Shown here piece by piece: positions 8,498 to 18,029 of a DNA stretch of 64,000 bases; the stretch's first letter is position 1, and each line of letters begins with the position of its first letter. A model generated the notes under the pieces. The model was not told the origin of the DNA. It worked only from the letters and a program-made list of their open reading frames with translations, and did no database searches. The DNA comes from Citricoccus muralis (GTDB lineage: Bacteria > Actinomycetota > Actinomycetes > Actinomycetales > Micrococcaceae), in assembly GCF_029637705.1 (NCBI RefSeq), contig NZ_CP121252.1:1736001-1800000 (forward strand), written 5' to 3'. A program made the translations under genes and the position numbers.

Positions 8498-8782
8498 ATG
8501 GTGACGGCATTTGTGATGATCAAGACCGATCCGGATAGGATTCCAGAAATTGCGTCAGAGCTGGCGGATCTTGAAGGCATCACGTCCGTTTATTCCGTGA
8601 CGGGTACCTGGGACCTGGTCGCTATGGCTCGAGTGCGCGAATTTGAGTCGCTCTCGGACGTTATTGCCGATCAGCTATCCAAGGTGTCAGGGGTTCAGGC
8701 AACCGAAACCATGCTCGCGTTTCGCGCCTACTCAAAGCACGACCTCGAAGAAGGCTTTGCCCTGGGCTTCGATGGCTCATGA
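8498..8782 (+). CDS. stand-alone Lrp/AsnC effector (RAM) domain protein
   Basis: The 94-residue protein is only the ligand-binding RAM domain of Lrp/AsnC regulators (VTAFVMIKTDPDRIPEIASELADLEGI; SVTGTWDLVAMARV) with no DNA-binding helix-turn-helix. Such proteins form ring oligomers and are thought to sense amino acids or to modulate full-length Lrp proteins. The ATG at 8498 has a well-spaced AAGGAG. It stands between DUF3054 and trpD, whose stop codon lies only 4 bases away on the other strand. Proximity to trpD makes an amino-acid-related role plausible but unproven. Confidence 0.85.
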   Translation: MVTAFVMIKTDPDRIPEIASELADLEGITSVYSVTGTWDLVAMARVREFESLSDVIADQLSKVSGVQATETMLAFRAYSKHDLEEGFALGFDGS

Positions 8783-8786
8783 GCCA

Positions 8787-9839
8787 TCAGGCTTGTGAGG
8801 CTTTGACCCACGACGCAAGCACTTGGGCCGCTGCCCCGGAATCAATAGATTCCGCGGCCCGGTCCATGTTTGTGCGAATTCTGTTGAGCGCCGGACCCTC
8901 ATGGGTTTCATCGAATGCAGTCAGTCCCGCCGCAGCGTTCAAAAGCACAGCGTCGCGAACCGGACCAGGTTCTCCACGCAGTAGACCTTCCACGATGGTC
9001 GCGTTGTGCTTGCCGTCCTTGCCCGCCAAAGCTTCGACGGGTTGCAGGGCGATCCCAAAGTCCCGCGGATCCAGAACGTGCTCCGTTACAGATCCGTCTC
9101 GAACTTCAAACAGGGTCGACTCACCCGATGTCGTGATCTTGTCACGACCATCAGAGCCACGGAATACCAGCCCACGTGTCCCCCGATCGGCCAACACGCC
9201 GGCGATAATAGGTGCCATACGCGCATTCGCACAGCCCAGAGCCTGCGCAGCAACACGCGCGGGGTTGGACAGAGGACCCAAGTAATTGAATGCGGTCGGT
9301 ACCCCAAGCTGCTTTCGAGCCGGAGCCACATATCGCATGGACGGGTGATACTGCTGAGCGAACAGGAACGTAATGCCCGCTTCGTGAAGGCACTTTCCTG
9401 CTTTATCTTTCGACATCGATAGGTCTACGCCCAGCGCCTCGATCACATCGGCAGCACCCGCAGTAGATGAAGAACCGCGGTTACCGTGTTTGATCACTCG
9501 AGCACCGGCGCCGACTGCCACCAATGACGACATCGTCGAAAGATTCACGGTGCCGAGGCGATCTCCCCCGGTACCGACGATATCAAGCGCCTCAACGCCG
9601 TAGTTCACCGGAACGGCTTGATCGAGCATGGTGTTCGCCATGCCCAGGAGTTCGTCAACGGTCTCCCCTTTCGCCGCGAGTCCCATGAGGAATCCCGCCA
9701 CCTGCGCGTCCGTAGCGTTCCCCGTCATCATCTCGCGCATAGCCCAAGAAGAGGTTTCAACGCTCAACCCCTCCCCCGCTAGCAATGCGTTGAGTACGGT
9801 GGGCCAGGTCGTGCTGAAAGCGGTAGCTGAACTGTTCAC
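8787..9839 (-). CDS. trpD: anthranilate phosphoribosyltransferase
   Basis: TrpD transfers phosphoribose from PRPP to anthranilate, the second step of tryptophan synthesis. The 350-residue protein has the helical N-terminal domain, the PRPP-binding DIVGTGGDRLGTVNLST (~85-101), and the anthranilate-site KHGNRGSSSTAG (~117-128). No other trp gene is adjacent, so trpD is separated from the rest of the pathway. The start is GTG at 9839. It is transcribed away from ctaE across a 298-base intergenic region. Confidence 0.93.
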   Translation of the reverse strand: MNSSATAFSTTWPTVLNALLAGEGLSVETSSWAMREMMTGNATDAQVAGFLMGLAAKGETVDELLGMANTMLDQAVPVNYGVEALDIVGTGGDRLGTVNLSTMSSLVAVGAGARVIKHGNRGSSSTAGAADVIEALGVDLSMSKDKAGKCLHEAGITFLFAQQYHPSMRYVAPARKQLGVPTAFNYLGPLSNPARVAAQALGCANARMAPIIAGVLADRGTRGLVFRGSDGRDKITTSGESTLFEVRDGSVTEHVLDPRDFGIALQPVEALAGKDGKHNATIVEGLLRGEPGPVRDAVLLNAAAGLTAFDETHEGPALNRIRTNMDRAAESIDSGAAAQVLASWVKASQA

Positions 9840-10137
9840 AGGGTCATCCTAGTCCCCTATCGCCATGATGAGTTGAGCTTGTCGAACAACTACCTCCTCG
9901 TCCGGATATACCATGAGACCGATAGAAACATAAGGTTTCCCTAAGTCCGAAGGCCACTGTAATCATGCCTAAATATCTGCAAATTTCTTGTCAACAGCCA
10001 AACTTGGCGACTTGCTAGGAAAAACCTGGGAATTCGGGCAATCCTTCGACCGCCGGTCATTTCGACAGTGAGTAGAAATAATTCCGACACTCGCGTTGCA
10101 TTGGAGAACTGGGCACGATTAGGGCCATAATGAATGG
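9840..10137. other. divergent trpD-ctaE intergenic region
   Basis: This 298-base non-coding stretch separates trpD (minus) from ctaE (plus) and must hold promoters for both, including the respiratory operon. It is clearly AT-richer than the genes beside it. A TTGTCA at 9989-9994 with TGCTAG about 18 bases later is a possible -35/-10 pair for ctaE, but the fit is weak. I see no strong inverted repeat or riboswitch pattern. Confidence 0.4.
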
Positions 10138-10776
10138 GTGACAACGACTACTCATGCCATCTCGCACCCCTCGACAGGGTTTCCGAGCCGCCCGAACATG
10201 GTGTCCGTCGGCACCATGGTGTGGCTGTCATCGGAAGTCATGTTCTTCGGCGGTCTCTTCGCAATGTACTTCACGCTGCGCTCGACCTCTCCCACCCTGT
10301 GGGAGGAAAGCTCAGCCCTCCTTGACTGGCAACTCGCCCTGGCCAACACGATCATCCTCGTGCTTTCCTCGGTCACTGCCCAGTTCGGCGTTTTCGCCGC
10401 CGAGCGTCTTCAGCCGCGACGTGCCGGCGGAATTCTGGACGTCAAACGATGGGGCATGGTCGAGTGGTTCATCCTGACCTTCATCATGGGCGCCATCTTC
10501 GTATCGGTTCAGTCATACGAGTACGCAGTTCTGGTCTCTGAAGGAATTACGATTCCAGCGAACGCCTACGGTTCGGCCTTCTATATCACCACCGGCTTCC
10601 ACGCTTTGCACGTAGCCGGCGGCTTGGTTGCCTTCCTCTTCGTCATCGGACGTGCTTACCTTGCCAAGCGGTTCGGACATCACGAGGCCACCAGCGCCAT
10701 CGTCGTGTCCTACTACTGGCACTTCGTCGATGTCGTCTGGATCGTCCTGTTCGCCATCGTCTACTTCCTGAGGTAG
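10138..10776 (+). CDS. ctaE: cytochrome c oxidase subunit III
   Basis: Subunit III of the aa3-type cytochrome c oxidase. The 212-residue protein has five membrane helices, fitting the short actinobacterial form. Family motifs include [28 protein letters not shown] and [14 protein letters not shown] near the C terminus. The start is GTG; an ATG four bases upstream is out of frame. It is first in ctaE-qcrC-qcrA-qcrB, the standard actinobacterial arrangement in which the oxidase and bc1 complex form a supercomplex. Confidence 0.95.
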   Translation: MTTTTHAISHPSTGFPSRPNMVSVGTMVWLSSEVMFFGGLFAMYFTLRSTSPTLWEESSALLDWQLALANTIILVLSSVTAQFGVFAAERLQPRRAGGILDVKRWGMVEWFILTFIMGAIFVSVQSYEYAVLVSEGITIPANAYGSAFYITTGFHALHVAGGLVAFLFVIGRAYLAKRFGHHEATSAIVVSYYWHFVDVVWIVLFAIVYFLR

Positions 10777-10870
10777 CAACCTAAACTCCGGAACCATCAC
10801 TACGCACCTGAGGTCACCGGATACGGAACGTCACACCTATTCGGTTTACACAACGTAAGGAACCATCACC

Positions 10871-11671
10871 GTGAAGGCTCTTTCACAGAACCGGCGCCAT
10901 CCGGTCGTCGGCGTGGCCCTCCTCCTGCTGGGTCTCCTCCTCACTGGAGGTCTCTACTCGCTGGCCACGAATATGAATGCAGCGGGCGCCAATACGGCAT
11001 CGCAATACTCCGCTAGCGACATCGCTGACGGCGAGCAGCTCTTCAATGCGAACTGCGCCACCTGCCATGGCATTGGCGCTACGGGCACGGACGCCGGACC
11101 GTCGCTGGTCGGCGTTGGAGCCGCCTCTGTTGACTTCCAGGTCGGCACTGGACGTATGCCCATGCAGATGCACGGACCGCAGGCACAGCAGAAGCAGCCA
11201 CAGTTCAACGAAGAGCAGACGGCCCAGCTTTCTGCATACGTCGCCTCGCTCGGCGCGGGACCCGCTATTCCTGAAGACGAGTACCTGGACGTCGACCACG
11301 AAGACGTTGACATCGCCCGCGGTGGCGAACTCTTCCGAGTGAACTGCGCCATGTGCCACAACGCGGCGGCCTCAGGAGGTGCTTTGACTCGCGGTAAGTA
11401 CGCACCGACTCTTCACGGTGTTTCCGAGAGGCACATTTACGCAGCCATGGCCACCGGCCCGCAGAACATGCCGGTGTTCTCAGACACAAACCTCACCTCT
11501 GAGGACAAGCGCGACATCATCGCGTTCCTCAAGGAAATCGAAGCTCAGGGCTCCCCCGGTGGTTTCCAGCTGGGCTCGCTTGGTCCGGTGTCTGAAGGTC
11601 TGTTGATCTGGACTCTGGGTCTCGGCTTGGTGATCGGCTTTATGGTCTGGATGACCTCACGCTCATCGTGA
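10871..11671 (+). CDS. qcrC: ubiquinol/menaquinol-cytochrome c reductase diheme cytochrome c
   Basis: A diheme cytochrome c that carries electrons inside the bc1-aa3 supercomplex, replacing a soluble cytochrome c. The 266-residue protein has an N-terminal membrane helix (~11-31), two heme c sites (CATCHG and CAMCHN), each in its own cytochrome c domain, and a C-terminal anchor helix (~243-261). The start is GTG. It follows ctaE by 94 bases and precedes qcrA by 70. Confidence 0.95.
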   Translation: MKALSQNRRHPVVGVALLLLGLLLTGGLYSLATNMNAAGANTASQYSASDIADGEQLFNANCATCHGIGATGTDAGPSLVGVGAASVDFQVGTGRMPMQMHGPQAQQKQPQFNEEQTAQLSAYVASLGAGPAIPEDEYLDVDHEDVDIARGGELFRVNCAMCHNAAASGGALTRGKYAPTLHGVSERHIYAAMATGPQNMPVFSDTNLTSEDKRDIIAFLKEIEAQGSPGGFQLGSLGPVSEGLLIWTLGLGLVIGFMVWMTSRSS

Positions 11672-11741
11672 TGATCCTGACCCTGATCACCACCAAGACC
11701 TCACACACAATTTTCATCACTCAAGTAAAGGATTCAGATCT

Positions 11742-12827
11742 ATGAGCGAGCATCGCCAAGGAGGGCCCGAAGATTCGGGAGCCGTTGAGCGCGCTGGCCA
11801 TGTCGAGCAGGGGAAATACGCCATCGACAATCCAGGGCTCCCTCCTCACCGCCCTCGGCTGGCCGACGAGGATCCCCGTGCCGCCAAGCGGGCCGAACGT
11901 CAGGTTTCTGTGCTGTTCGTGCTCTCTATCCTGGGTACGCTAACCTTCTTCATCGGGTACTTCGTTGTCGGCCAGATCGGTCCCGGCACGCCGTTCTCGA
12001 CCATTCGGTTGCAGAACACACTGCTGGGTCTGGGTACCGCCTTCTCGATGCTTGGAATTGGTGTCGGTATCGTGCACTGGGCTAAGACCCTCATGCCCGA
12101 CCATGAGTGGGTTGAAGAGCGCCACGAGGTTCGTACCGAAGAGGATCGCCAGATCGCCGAAGGCATGATCAATGACATCCTGGATGAGTCTCAGATCAAG
12201 CGTCGCCCGCTGTTGCGCAACACCTTGATCGGTGCCATCGCTTTGGCCCCCCTGCCCGCTGTTGCGATCTTCCGCGACTTGGACAACACGGACAACCGCA
12301 GCGATCTCGCCGAGGAGAACTTCGGTGTCGAGCGCCTGCGTCACACCATTTGGGATGAGGGTGTCCGCCTGGTCCGCGACCCCAGCGGTACTCCGATCAA
12401 GGCTTCAGACGTCGCTATCGGTAACGCCATGCACGTCATCCCCGAATCACTTTTGGGCCGCACCCACGACAAGCTGAATCAGAAGGCTAAATCGGTTGTG
12501 CTGTTGATGCGTTTGAACCCCGAGAGCCTTCAGATCTCCGAGGGACGCGAAGACTGGAACGTCGACGGGATCGTCGCCTACTCCAAGATTTGTACCCACG
12601 TTGGTTGTCCTGTTGCGCTCTACGAGCAGCACACTCACCACCTACTGTGCCCTTGCCACCAGTCGACCTTCGACCTCACCCAGGAATGTAAGGTCATTTT
12701 CGGTCCTGCAAGCCACGCGCTTCCGCAGCTTCCGATCACTGTCGATGAAGAGGGCTTCCTGGTCGCTCAGAGCGACTTCCATGAGCCTGTTGGACCTGTT
12801 TACTGGGAGCGTGACCCGAACCGATGA
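11742..12827 (+). CDS. qcrA: Rieske iron-sulfur subunit of the bc1 complex
   Basis: The 361-residue subunit oxidises menaquinol at the Qo site through its 2Fe-2S cluster. The actinobacterial form has three N-terminal membrane helices, seen here at roughly 52-75, 90-115 and 165-185. The Rieske site has both C-x-H boxes: CTHVGC and CPCHQSTFD in the C-terminal third. The ATG is preceded by AAAGGA. The stop overlaps qcrB in ATGA. Confidence 0.95.
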   Translation: MSEHRQGGPEDSGAVERAGHVEQGKYAIDNPGLPPHRPRLADEDPRAAKRAERQVSVLFVLSILGTLTFFIGYFVVGQIGPGTPFSTIRLQNTLLGLGTAFSMLGIGVGIVHWAKTLMPDHEWVEERHEVRTEEDRQIAEGMINDILDESQIKRRPLLRNTLIGAIALAPLPAVAIFRDLDNTDNRSDLAEENFGVERLRHTIWDEGVRLVRDPSGTPIKASDVAIGNAMHVIPESLLGRTHDKLNQKAKSVVLLMRLNPESLQISEGREDWNVDGIVAYSKICTHVGCPVALYEQHTHHLLCPCHQSTFDLTQECKVIFGPASHALPQLPITVDEEGFLVAQSDFHEPVGPVYWERDPNR

Positions 12828-14497
12828 GCACCACTCAGGAATACAAGGCCTCGACTACGACGGGGCGTATCGCGAACTTCGTTGACACTCGTGTTGGCGC
12901 CTCTGGCATCGTCAAGGAATTCGGGCGGAAGATCTTCCCGGACCACTGGACTTTCATGTTTGGTGAAGTCGCCCTTTACACCTTCGTCATTTTGGTGCTC
13001 TCCGGCACCTTCCTGACGTTCTTCTTCGACGCTTCCATGTCTCACGTGACCTACGAGGGCTCGTACAAGCCGTTGTACGGCATGGAAATGTCCGCAGCCT
13101 ACGCATCAACGCTGGACATCACCTTCGATATCCGCGGCGGTCTCTTCATGCGCCAGGTCCACCACTGGGCAGCGCTGCTGTTCGTGGCTTCGATGTCGGT
13201 GCACATGCTACGTGTGTTCTTCACCGGTGCATTCCGCCGTCCTCGTGAGCTGAACTGGGTTGTGGGCTGTACGCTCCTCGTACTTGGTCTGGCTGCCGGC
13301 TTCACCGGTTACTCACTCCCCGATGAGGTGCTCTCCGGTAACGGTCTACGTATTATCGACGGCATTCTCAAGGCCATTCCGGTAGTAGGTACCTACATCT
13401 CCTTCTTCCTGTTCGGTGGGGAGTTCCCTGGCGACGATGTGATCGGTCGCCTCTACGCGCTGCACATCATGGTCATCCCAGCCATCATCATTCTGATGAT
13501 CGCGATCCACCTATTCATGGTGGTCGTGCACAAGCACACTCAGTACCCCGGACCGGGTCGAACCGAAAACAATGTAGTCGGATACCCTGTGGGTCCTGTC
13601 TACGCAGCCAAGGCCGGCGGCTTCTTCTTCATCGTCTTCGGTATCGTCGCTCTGCTCTCAGGGTTCTTCACCATCAACGCGATGTGGAACTACGGTCCAT
13701 ATGACCCGTCCCCGGTGCAGGCAGGTACACAGCCTGACTGGTACATCGGCTTCGCCGATGGTGTGCTCCGTCTGATGCCGGGTATGCTCGGTGACTTCTC
13801 CTTCTTGGTGCATATCCCCATGCCGTGGGGCACCAATGCTCTCCCCCTTGGTGTTTTGATTCCGCTGGTGCCTGCTGGTGCACTCTTTGTTGGCCTGTTC
13901 GCATGGCCGTGGATTGAGCGCTGGATTTCCAAGGACAACAAGGAACATCACATCCTGGATCGTCCTCGTAACGCCCCCACCCGTACGGGTATCGGTGTTG
14001 CTGGCATCGTCAGCTACTGCGTGATGTGGGCAGCTGCGTCATCTGACCTCATTGCTACACACTTCATGGTGGCTCTGAATGACGTAACTTACATCCTCCG
14101 TGCACTGTTCTTCCTCGGTCCGATCCTTGCCTTCATCATCACCAAGCGGATCTGCCTGTCGCTGCAGCGTAAAGATCGAGAGGTCGTGCTTCACGGTCGC
14201 GAGGCTGGCGTTATTGAGCAGACTCCGGAAGGCTCCTTCTCGGAGCGCCACGAGCGGCTCGACGACTTCAAGCTGTACCGCATGGTCAGCTACGAGCCGA
14301 ACACTCCCCGGCCTGCGCAGGCTAACCGCAAGGGCAAGATCTCATGGGCCGAGAAGCTGCGCGCCGGGCTCAGCAAGTGGTTCTTCCAAGACCGTGTCGA
14401 ACCCGTGACCCGTGAAGAGCTTGCCGAAGCAAAGTCTCACGATCACCATGCGGAAATCGATGCAAGCGATCATTCGAACGGGCAGATCGACCGCTAA
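12824..14497 (+). CDS. qcrB: cytochrome b subunit of the bc1 complex
   Basis: The cytochrome b subunit holds the two b hemes and both quinone sites. The 557-residue protein shows the heme-ligand His pairs in HHWAALLF/SVHMLRVFF (helix II) and LHIMVIP/AIHLFMVVVHKH (helix IV), then the C-terminal helices. A charged tail of about 120 residues after the last helix is longer than in mitochondrial cytochrome b but usual for actinobacteria. It is the last gene of the operon and is followed by a strong terminator. Confidence 0.95.
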   Translation: MSTTQEYKASTTTGRIANFVDTRVGASGIVKEFGRKIFPDHWTFMFGEVALYTFVILVLSGTFLTFFFDASMSHVTYEGSYKPLYGMEMSAAYASTLDITFDIRGGLFMRQVHHWAALLFVASMSVHMLRVFFTGAFRRPRELNWVVGCTLLVLGLAAGFTGYSLPDEVLSGNGLRIIDGILKAIPVVGTYISFFLFGGEFPGDDVIGRLYALHIMVIPAIIILMIAIHLFMVVVHKHTQYPGPGRTENNVVGYPVGPVYAAKAGGFFFIVFGIVALLSGFFTINAMWNYGPYDPSPVQAGTQPDWYIGFADGVLRLMPGMLGDFSFLVHIPMPWGTNALPLGVLIPLVPAGALFVGLFAWPWIERWISKDNKEHHILDRPRNAPTRTGIGVAGIVSYCVMWAAASSDLIATHFMVALNDVTYILRALFFLGPILAFIITKRICLSLQRKDREVVLHGREAGVIEQTPEGSFSERHERLDDFKLYRMVSYEPNTPRPAQANRKGKISWAEKLRAGLSKWFFQDRVEPVTREELAEAKSHDHHAEIDASDHSNGQIDR

Positions 14498-14530
14498 GAG
14501 CTAACCGAACTCTCAACTGAGTTCGTCTTC

Positions 14531-14566
14531 GAGGCCTCCAGCCTAGTGCTGGGGGCCTCGTTTGTT
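14531..14566 (+). terminator. rho-independent terminator of ctaE-qcrCAB
   Basis: GAGGCCTCCAGC pairs with GCTGGGGGCCTC across a 5-base loop, followed by GTTTGTTT. It lies 34 bases after the qcrB stop and marks the end of the operon. The insertion-sequence region begins just beyond. Confidence 0.85.
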
Positions 14567-14719
14567 TCCGGACGAACGCACACACCGCCGCCCTGTTACG
14601 CGTTGGACAGCGCTCTGTCTCCGTGGGACCTCCCGAACGGAGAATCCACGACTATGGACCACCGGTCGGTATACATCATTTGCGGCTGGAACTACCCTCC
14701 GCTCTTAGGCAATCTCAGT
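14567..14719. other. non-coding stretch after the qcr operon
   Basis: About 150 bases with no credible gene, promoter or repeat that I can name. It separates the qcrB terminator from the first insertion-sequence remnant and may itself be degraded mobile DNA. Confidence 0.35.
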
Positions 14720-14774
14720 GCGTGTCCACTTTCCAGACGTTGGCTGGCGTCCACTTTTCGGCCGTCGTCGACAC
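14720..14774 (-). repeat. orphan IS21-type terminal repeat
   Basis: On the minus strand this reads as an IS21-style end starting TGTCGACGACGG, with two spaced copies of a GTGGAC-type subterminal repeat. It aligns in inverted orientation with the element end at 14870-14923. The two ends face each other around a short istA fragment. The rest of the element it belonged to is gone. Confidence 0.6.
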
Positions 14775-14780
14775 ACAGGA

Positions 14781-14869
14781 GGATATTTTGGCAGGTGTTC
14801 CGTGGCCAGTGCTGAACGCACTGTATTTCTTGCTCTGCCGAGACGGCGTGAGAATTCTTTGAGTGGCAC
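14781..14869 (-). pseudogene. istA fragment (remnant IS21-F, 5' part of the gene)
   Basis: About 88 bases on the minus strand translate to VPLKEFSRRLGRARNTVRSA and continue to LPKYP. This is nearly identical to the N-terminal helix-turn-helix of the istA at 15444 (VPIKEISRRLGIARNTVRSA). The start of the same gene, with its element end, lies 7.5 kb away at 22383-22495 on the same strand. I infer that one old IS21 element was split by everything now lying between them, with loss of about 20 bases at the junction. Confidence 0.65.
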
Positions 14870-14923
14870 TTTCAACGGCGGTTGAAAAGTGGACACTATT
14901 CGACGTCTGTAGACTGGACACTC
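14870..14923 (+). repeat. IS21-type terminal repeat (right end of remnant IS21-E)
   Basis: The sequence TTTCAACGGCGG followed by TTGAAAAGTGGACAC resembles the element end at 22380 read on the minus strand (TGTCGACGACGG, then TGAATAGTGGGCAC). It lies just beyond the 3' end of an istB fragment, where the right end of an IS21 element belongs. It therefore probably closes remnant IS21-E. Confidence 0.55.
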
Positions 14924-14931
14924 TGACAGGT

Positions 14932-15366
14932 TCAGGTGGTGATGTTGGTGTTCTTCTCAAGGAGTTCCCGTCGGATTCGTGTCCGATAAGACTCTCCATC
15001 GAGGGTGAGGACCTCTGAATGATGGATCAATCGGTCGATCATCGCTGTTGCAATCGGTTCATCGGCAAAGATCTCACCCCACCGGCTGAAGGGCAAGTAC
15101 CCTAGCTCATCAATAATGAGTAAGCGGTAACGGCGCAGGCGTTTGATTTCAGCTGCTAATCCTCCATGACGCTGATGAGCAACGCTAAGCCTGTTGATCC
15201 ACCCAGCAGCGGTATCAAACAACACGGGATACCCAGACTGACAGGCTCGAATACCGAGTCCGATCGCCAAGTGCGTCTTACCTACTCCGGGCGGGCCAAG
15301 CACAATCACGTTGTCAGCTTTCGGAATGAAACTCGTGGTCCCTAAAAGCGCAATCGGACCTGTCAA
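14932..15366 (-). pseudogene. IS21 helper ATPase istB, truncated and internally deleted (IS21-E)
   Basis: The remaining 144 residues keep the Walker A motif (VLGPPGVGKTHLA) and Walker B (LLIIDELGYLPF). The text then jumps from GYLPF directly to SRWGEIFADE. The intact homologue at 20690 has about 29 more residues there, including the sensor-type VTSN. The loss is in frame and fits recombination between two short LPF-coding repeats. The N terminus is cut off at 15361 by the end of IS21-A. The first residues (MTGPIA) are therefore junction sequence. The gene is not functional. Confidence 0.8.
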
Positions 15367-15900
15367 CGACGGCTGAATACTAACCCCTAGACGACAGTTG
15401 AATTTTGACCCCTTTGGGCTGAACCAACAGTCATCCTAAGGGAGTGATCAATGTGGAACAGTGGGCAGAGATCCGTCGATTGCATCGAGCAGAAGACGTG
15501 CCAATCAAAGAAATCTCACGCCGTCTCGGCATAGCAAGAAATACAGTGCGTTCAGCACTGGCCTCGGAACACCCGCCAGAATATGCTCGCGCGAGGCGTG
15601 GTTCAGTCGTAGATGATTACGAGCCAGAAATCAGGAAGCTCTTACGCGACTATCCACGGATGCCAGCAACAGTGATTGCTCAACGGCTAAACTGGCCGCA
15701 TTCGCTGACCACGCTCAAGGACCGGGTCCGTCTGATCCGCCCTGAGTACACCAGCGTTGATCCAGCCGATCGCCTCGTGCACGAACCAGGACAGGCTGCC
15801 CAGATGGACCTGTGGTTCCCTGAACCGCGTATACCGGTTGGTTTTGTGGCGCATAGCCTTAGATGAAAGCGCTGGTCTGGGTAAGTGGTAGCGGAGTTCT

Positions 15901-15952
15901 GACGACCGGGAAGCACCTCTATGGTGCTTCCCGGTCGTCGGTTTCTCGAGTT
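15901..15952 (+). terminator. strong hairpin terminator just inside the IS21-B end
   Basis: A perfect 17-bp stem (15901-15917 with 15923-15939, 5-base loop TCTAT) is followed on the plus strand by GGTTTCTCGAGTTTTTCT. It points against transcripts entering the element from outside and lies just past the istB stop. It may also end istAB transcription. Confidence 0.75.
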
Positions 15953-15955
15953 TTT

Positions 15956-16774
15956 CTACTCCCAGTAGCCAGGGGCCGCTCGTGTCTGTTCACCTTGGTG
16001 GCGCCGCATATCAATGTCGCCAAGGTTTATCGTGCGGGCATTATTCGCCAGTCGATTGACGATACTATCCGCAGCGATTCTGTCAGGGAGAGCTGAAGCC
16101 CAGTACGCGGGCCCGGTTTGAGAAGCGATCATGGTGGCTGCCCGGTGTTCTCGGTTTGCCAGTATCGCGAAAAGATCGTTCGCGGCTTCAGGGTCAATAC
16201 CGACGGTCAGGAAATCGTCGATGATGAGTAGATCCGCATCAGATAGCCGGTTCAACAAGGCCTGATGAGCGATGCCATCGCCTCGAGCGATGACGAGACG
16301 ACGAGCGAGCTCGTCCATGCGGGTGTAGAAGACTTTATGCTCGTTGTGACATGCCGCTACGGCAATCGCGCAGGCAATATAGGTCTTTCCTCCTCCTGTG
16401 GGCGAGGTGATCAACAGGTTAGCGGTCTCATTGGCCCAGTCATGTGCGGCGTAGCGGGCCATCCTGGCTGGGGTAATGTTCCGTCCTTCTTGATAATGGA
16501 TCTCCGCGATCGAGGCCCGCATGATCGGTAGCTGAGCAGCCAGGAGCAGTTTCTGAATGTTCTTCACTCTTCGCTGGTCTAAAGCGTCATCAACGGCCGC
16601 CAGGAATATTTGCTCCGGGGTCAGGTGGTCGTTGCTCTCATCGATGATGAGTTCTTCGAACTTCGCAGCCAAGTGAGTGATCCGTAAGGTACGAAACTTC
16701 TCTTTGTCCTCGGTAGTGAACACTGAATTCATCAAGGCCGGGCTCGCCGGTGTCGTGGTCATGGCGCTGTTCAC
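15956..16774 (-). CDS. istB: IS21-B helper ATPase IstB
   Basis: The AAA+ helper assembles on DNA and activates the IstA transposase. The intact 272-residue ORF has an N-terminal adaptor region, Walker A (TSPTGGGKTYIACAIA, ~130) and Walker B (ADLLIIDDFL). Its start overlaps the istA stop by 4 bases, the usual coupling. It is distant in sequence from the istB of IS21-A at 20690, so the two elements belong to different IS21 branches. Its own istA is broken. Confidence 0.9.
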   Translation of the reverse strand: MNSAMTTTPASPALMNSVFTTEDKEKFRTLRITHLAAKFEELIIDESNDHLTPEQIFLAAVDDALDQRRVKNIQKLLLAAQLPIMRASIAEIHYQEGRNITPARMARYAAHDWANETANLLITSPTGGGKTYIACAIAVAACHNEHKVFYTRMDELARRLVIARGDGIAHQALLNRLSDADLLIIDDFLTVGIDPEAANDLFAILANREHRAATMIASQTGPAYWASALPDRIAADSIVNRLANNARTINLGDIDMRRHQGEQTRAAPGYWE

Positions 16775-18029
16775 CGTCCCTGCTGGTAGTAGTCAGCTCC
16801 ACGCACGTAGATCTGTGCTGGATCGAGGGTATCGACGGCCGGCTGGGGCTTGATGGTGGCGGCTGCTGGCCTGTGTGGCCGAGATGTTTTCGTATCAGAA
16901 TCAATGGCAGCCATGAGTCGCTTGAGTCCGGAATAGCTGGCATACCCACCCAGGTTGGCTAACTGCGTGCACGCAGCCTCGAGGCGTTGCTTATCGCGCT
17001 TGCCCAGGGACTCGAGAATGTTCTGGCACTCCAGATACCCCTGAGCCTCGATCTTATGGCGGTCTAAGACCGCGGTGATGATCTCCACGGTGGCCGGCCC
17101 AAACGCGGCCGCCCGACGGATAAACCAATCACGAGACCACAAGCCAGCGACGTCTTGGTGCTGGAGGGGTACATGCGCGGAATCAGTGGAGTACTGGCCC
17201 CGGCGGCCGTGTTTTCGTCGGTGCTCTGCAACGATGGCATCGCCATCGAAGATACTGACCTGTTGATCCGTCAGTCGTGCTCGCAGCAATTGACCTGCGA
17301 GTCGGTGAGGCACTGAGTAGTGCTGATAATCGCAGGTCACATGATAATTCCGTCCCACTTTGACCTGCCGGTATTCAACATCTTCAAACCCCTCAACAGG
17401 CAAGCCTCCCAAAGCAGATGCCTCTTCTGCCATGAATCGTTCGGCCCTGGTGGTCCCATCAGCCCGGCGGATCTCTTCATTGATTTCCCTCATCCGAACA
17501 GCGATCGCGGTGTTGAGCTCGGTCACGGTCGTGAAGACGTCTTCGCAGAGATATCCGATGACTCGCTTGTTGATCACCTGAACGGCAGATTCTACGGCGG
17601 CTTTGTCTCGAGGCTTGCGCACCCTGGCAGGCACGATCGCCGTTGCGTAGTGATCGGCTAACTGCTGGTACTTCGGATTCACGACCCGGGCAGACTCACC
17701 TTTGGTAGGGCGGTGAGTAGCAGTGGGCGCGTTATCAGGGACCACAATCTGGGGCACCCCGCCGAAATACTCGAAAGCTGCCTTGTGAGCGCTCAACCAC
17801 GCGTTCATACGCATATCAGTGCATCCTGTGCAGTACACCAACCCCGAGTACGGCAACACCGCGACGAACAAGTAGACCTTGGTGATTTCACCGGTGACCG
17901 CGTCGCAGACCTGGAGGGTGTCACCGGCCCAATCGATGAATACCGCCCGCCCCGGTTCATTGAGGCTACCCTCGAATAGTGGACACCCAAGTTAGCGGGA
18001 TTCGCAGTCCTGCTGGAAGGATGTTCAAT

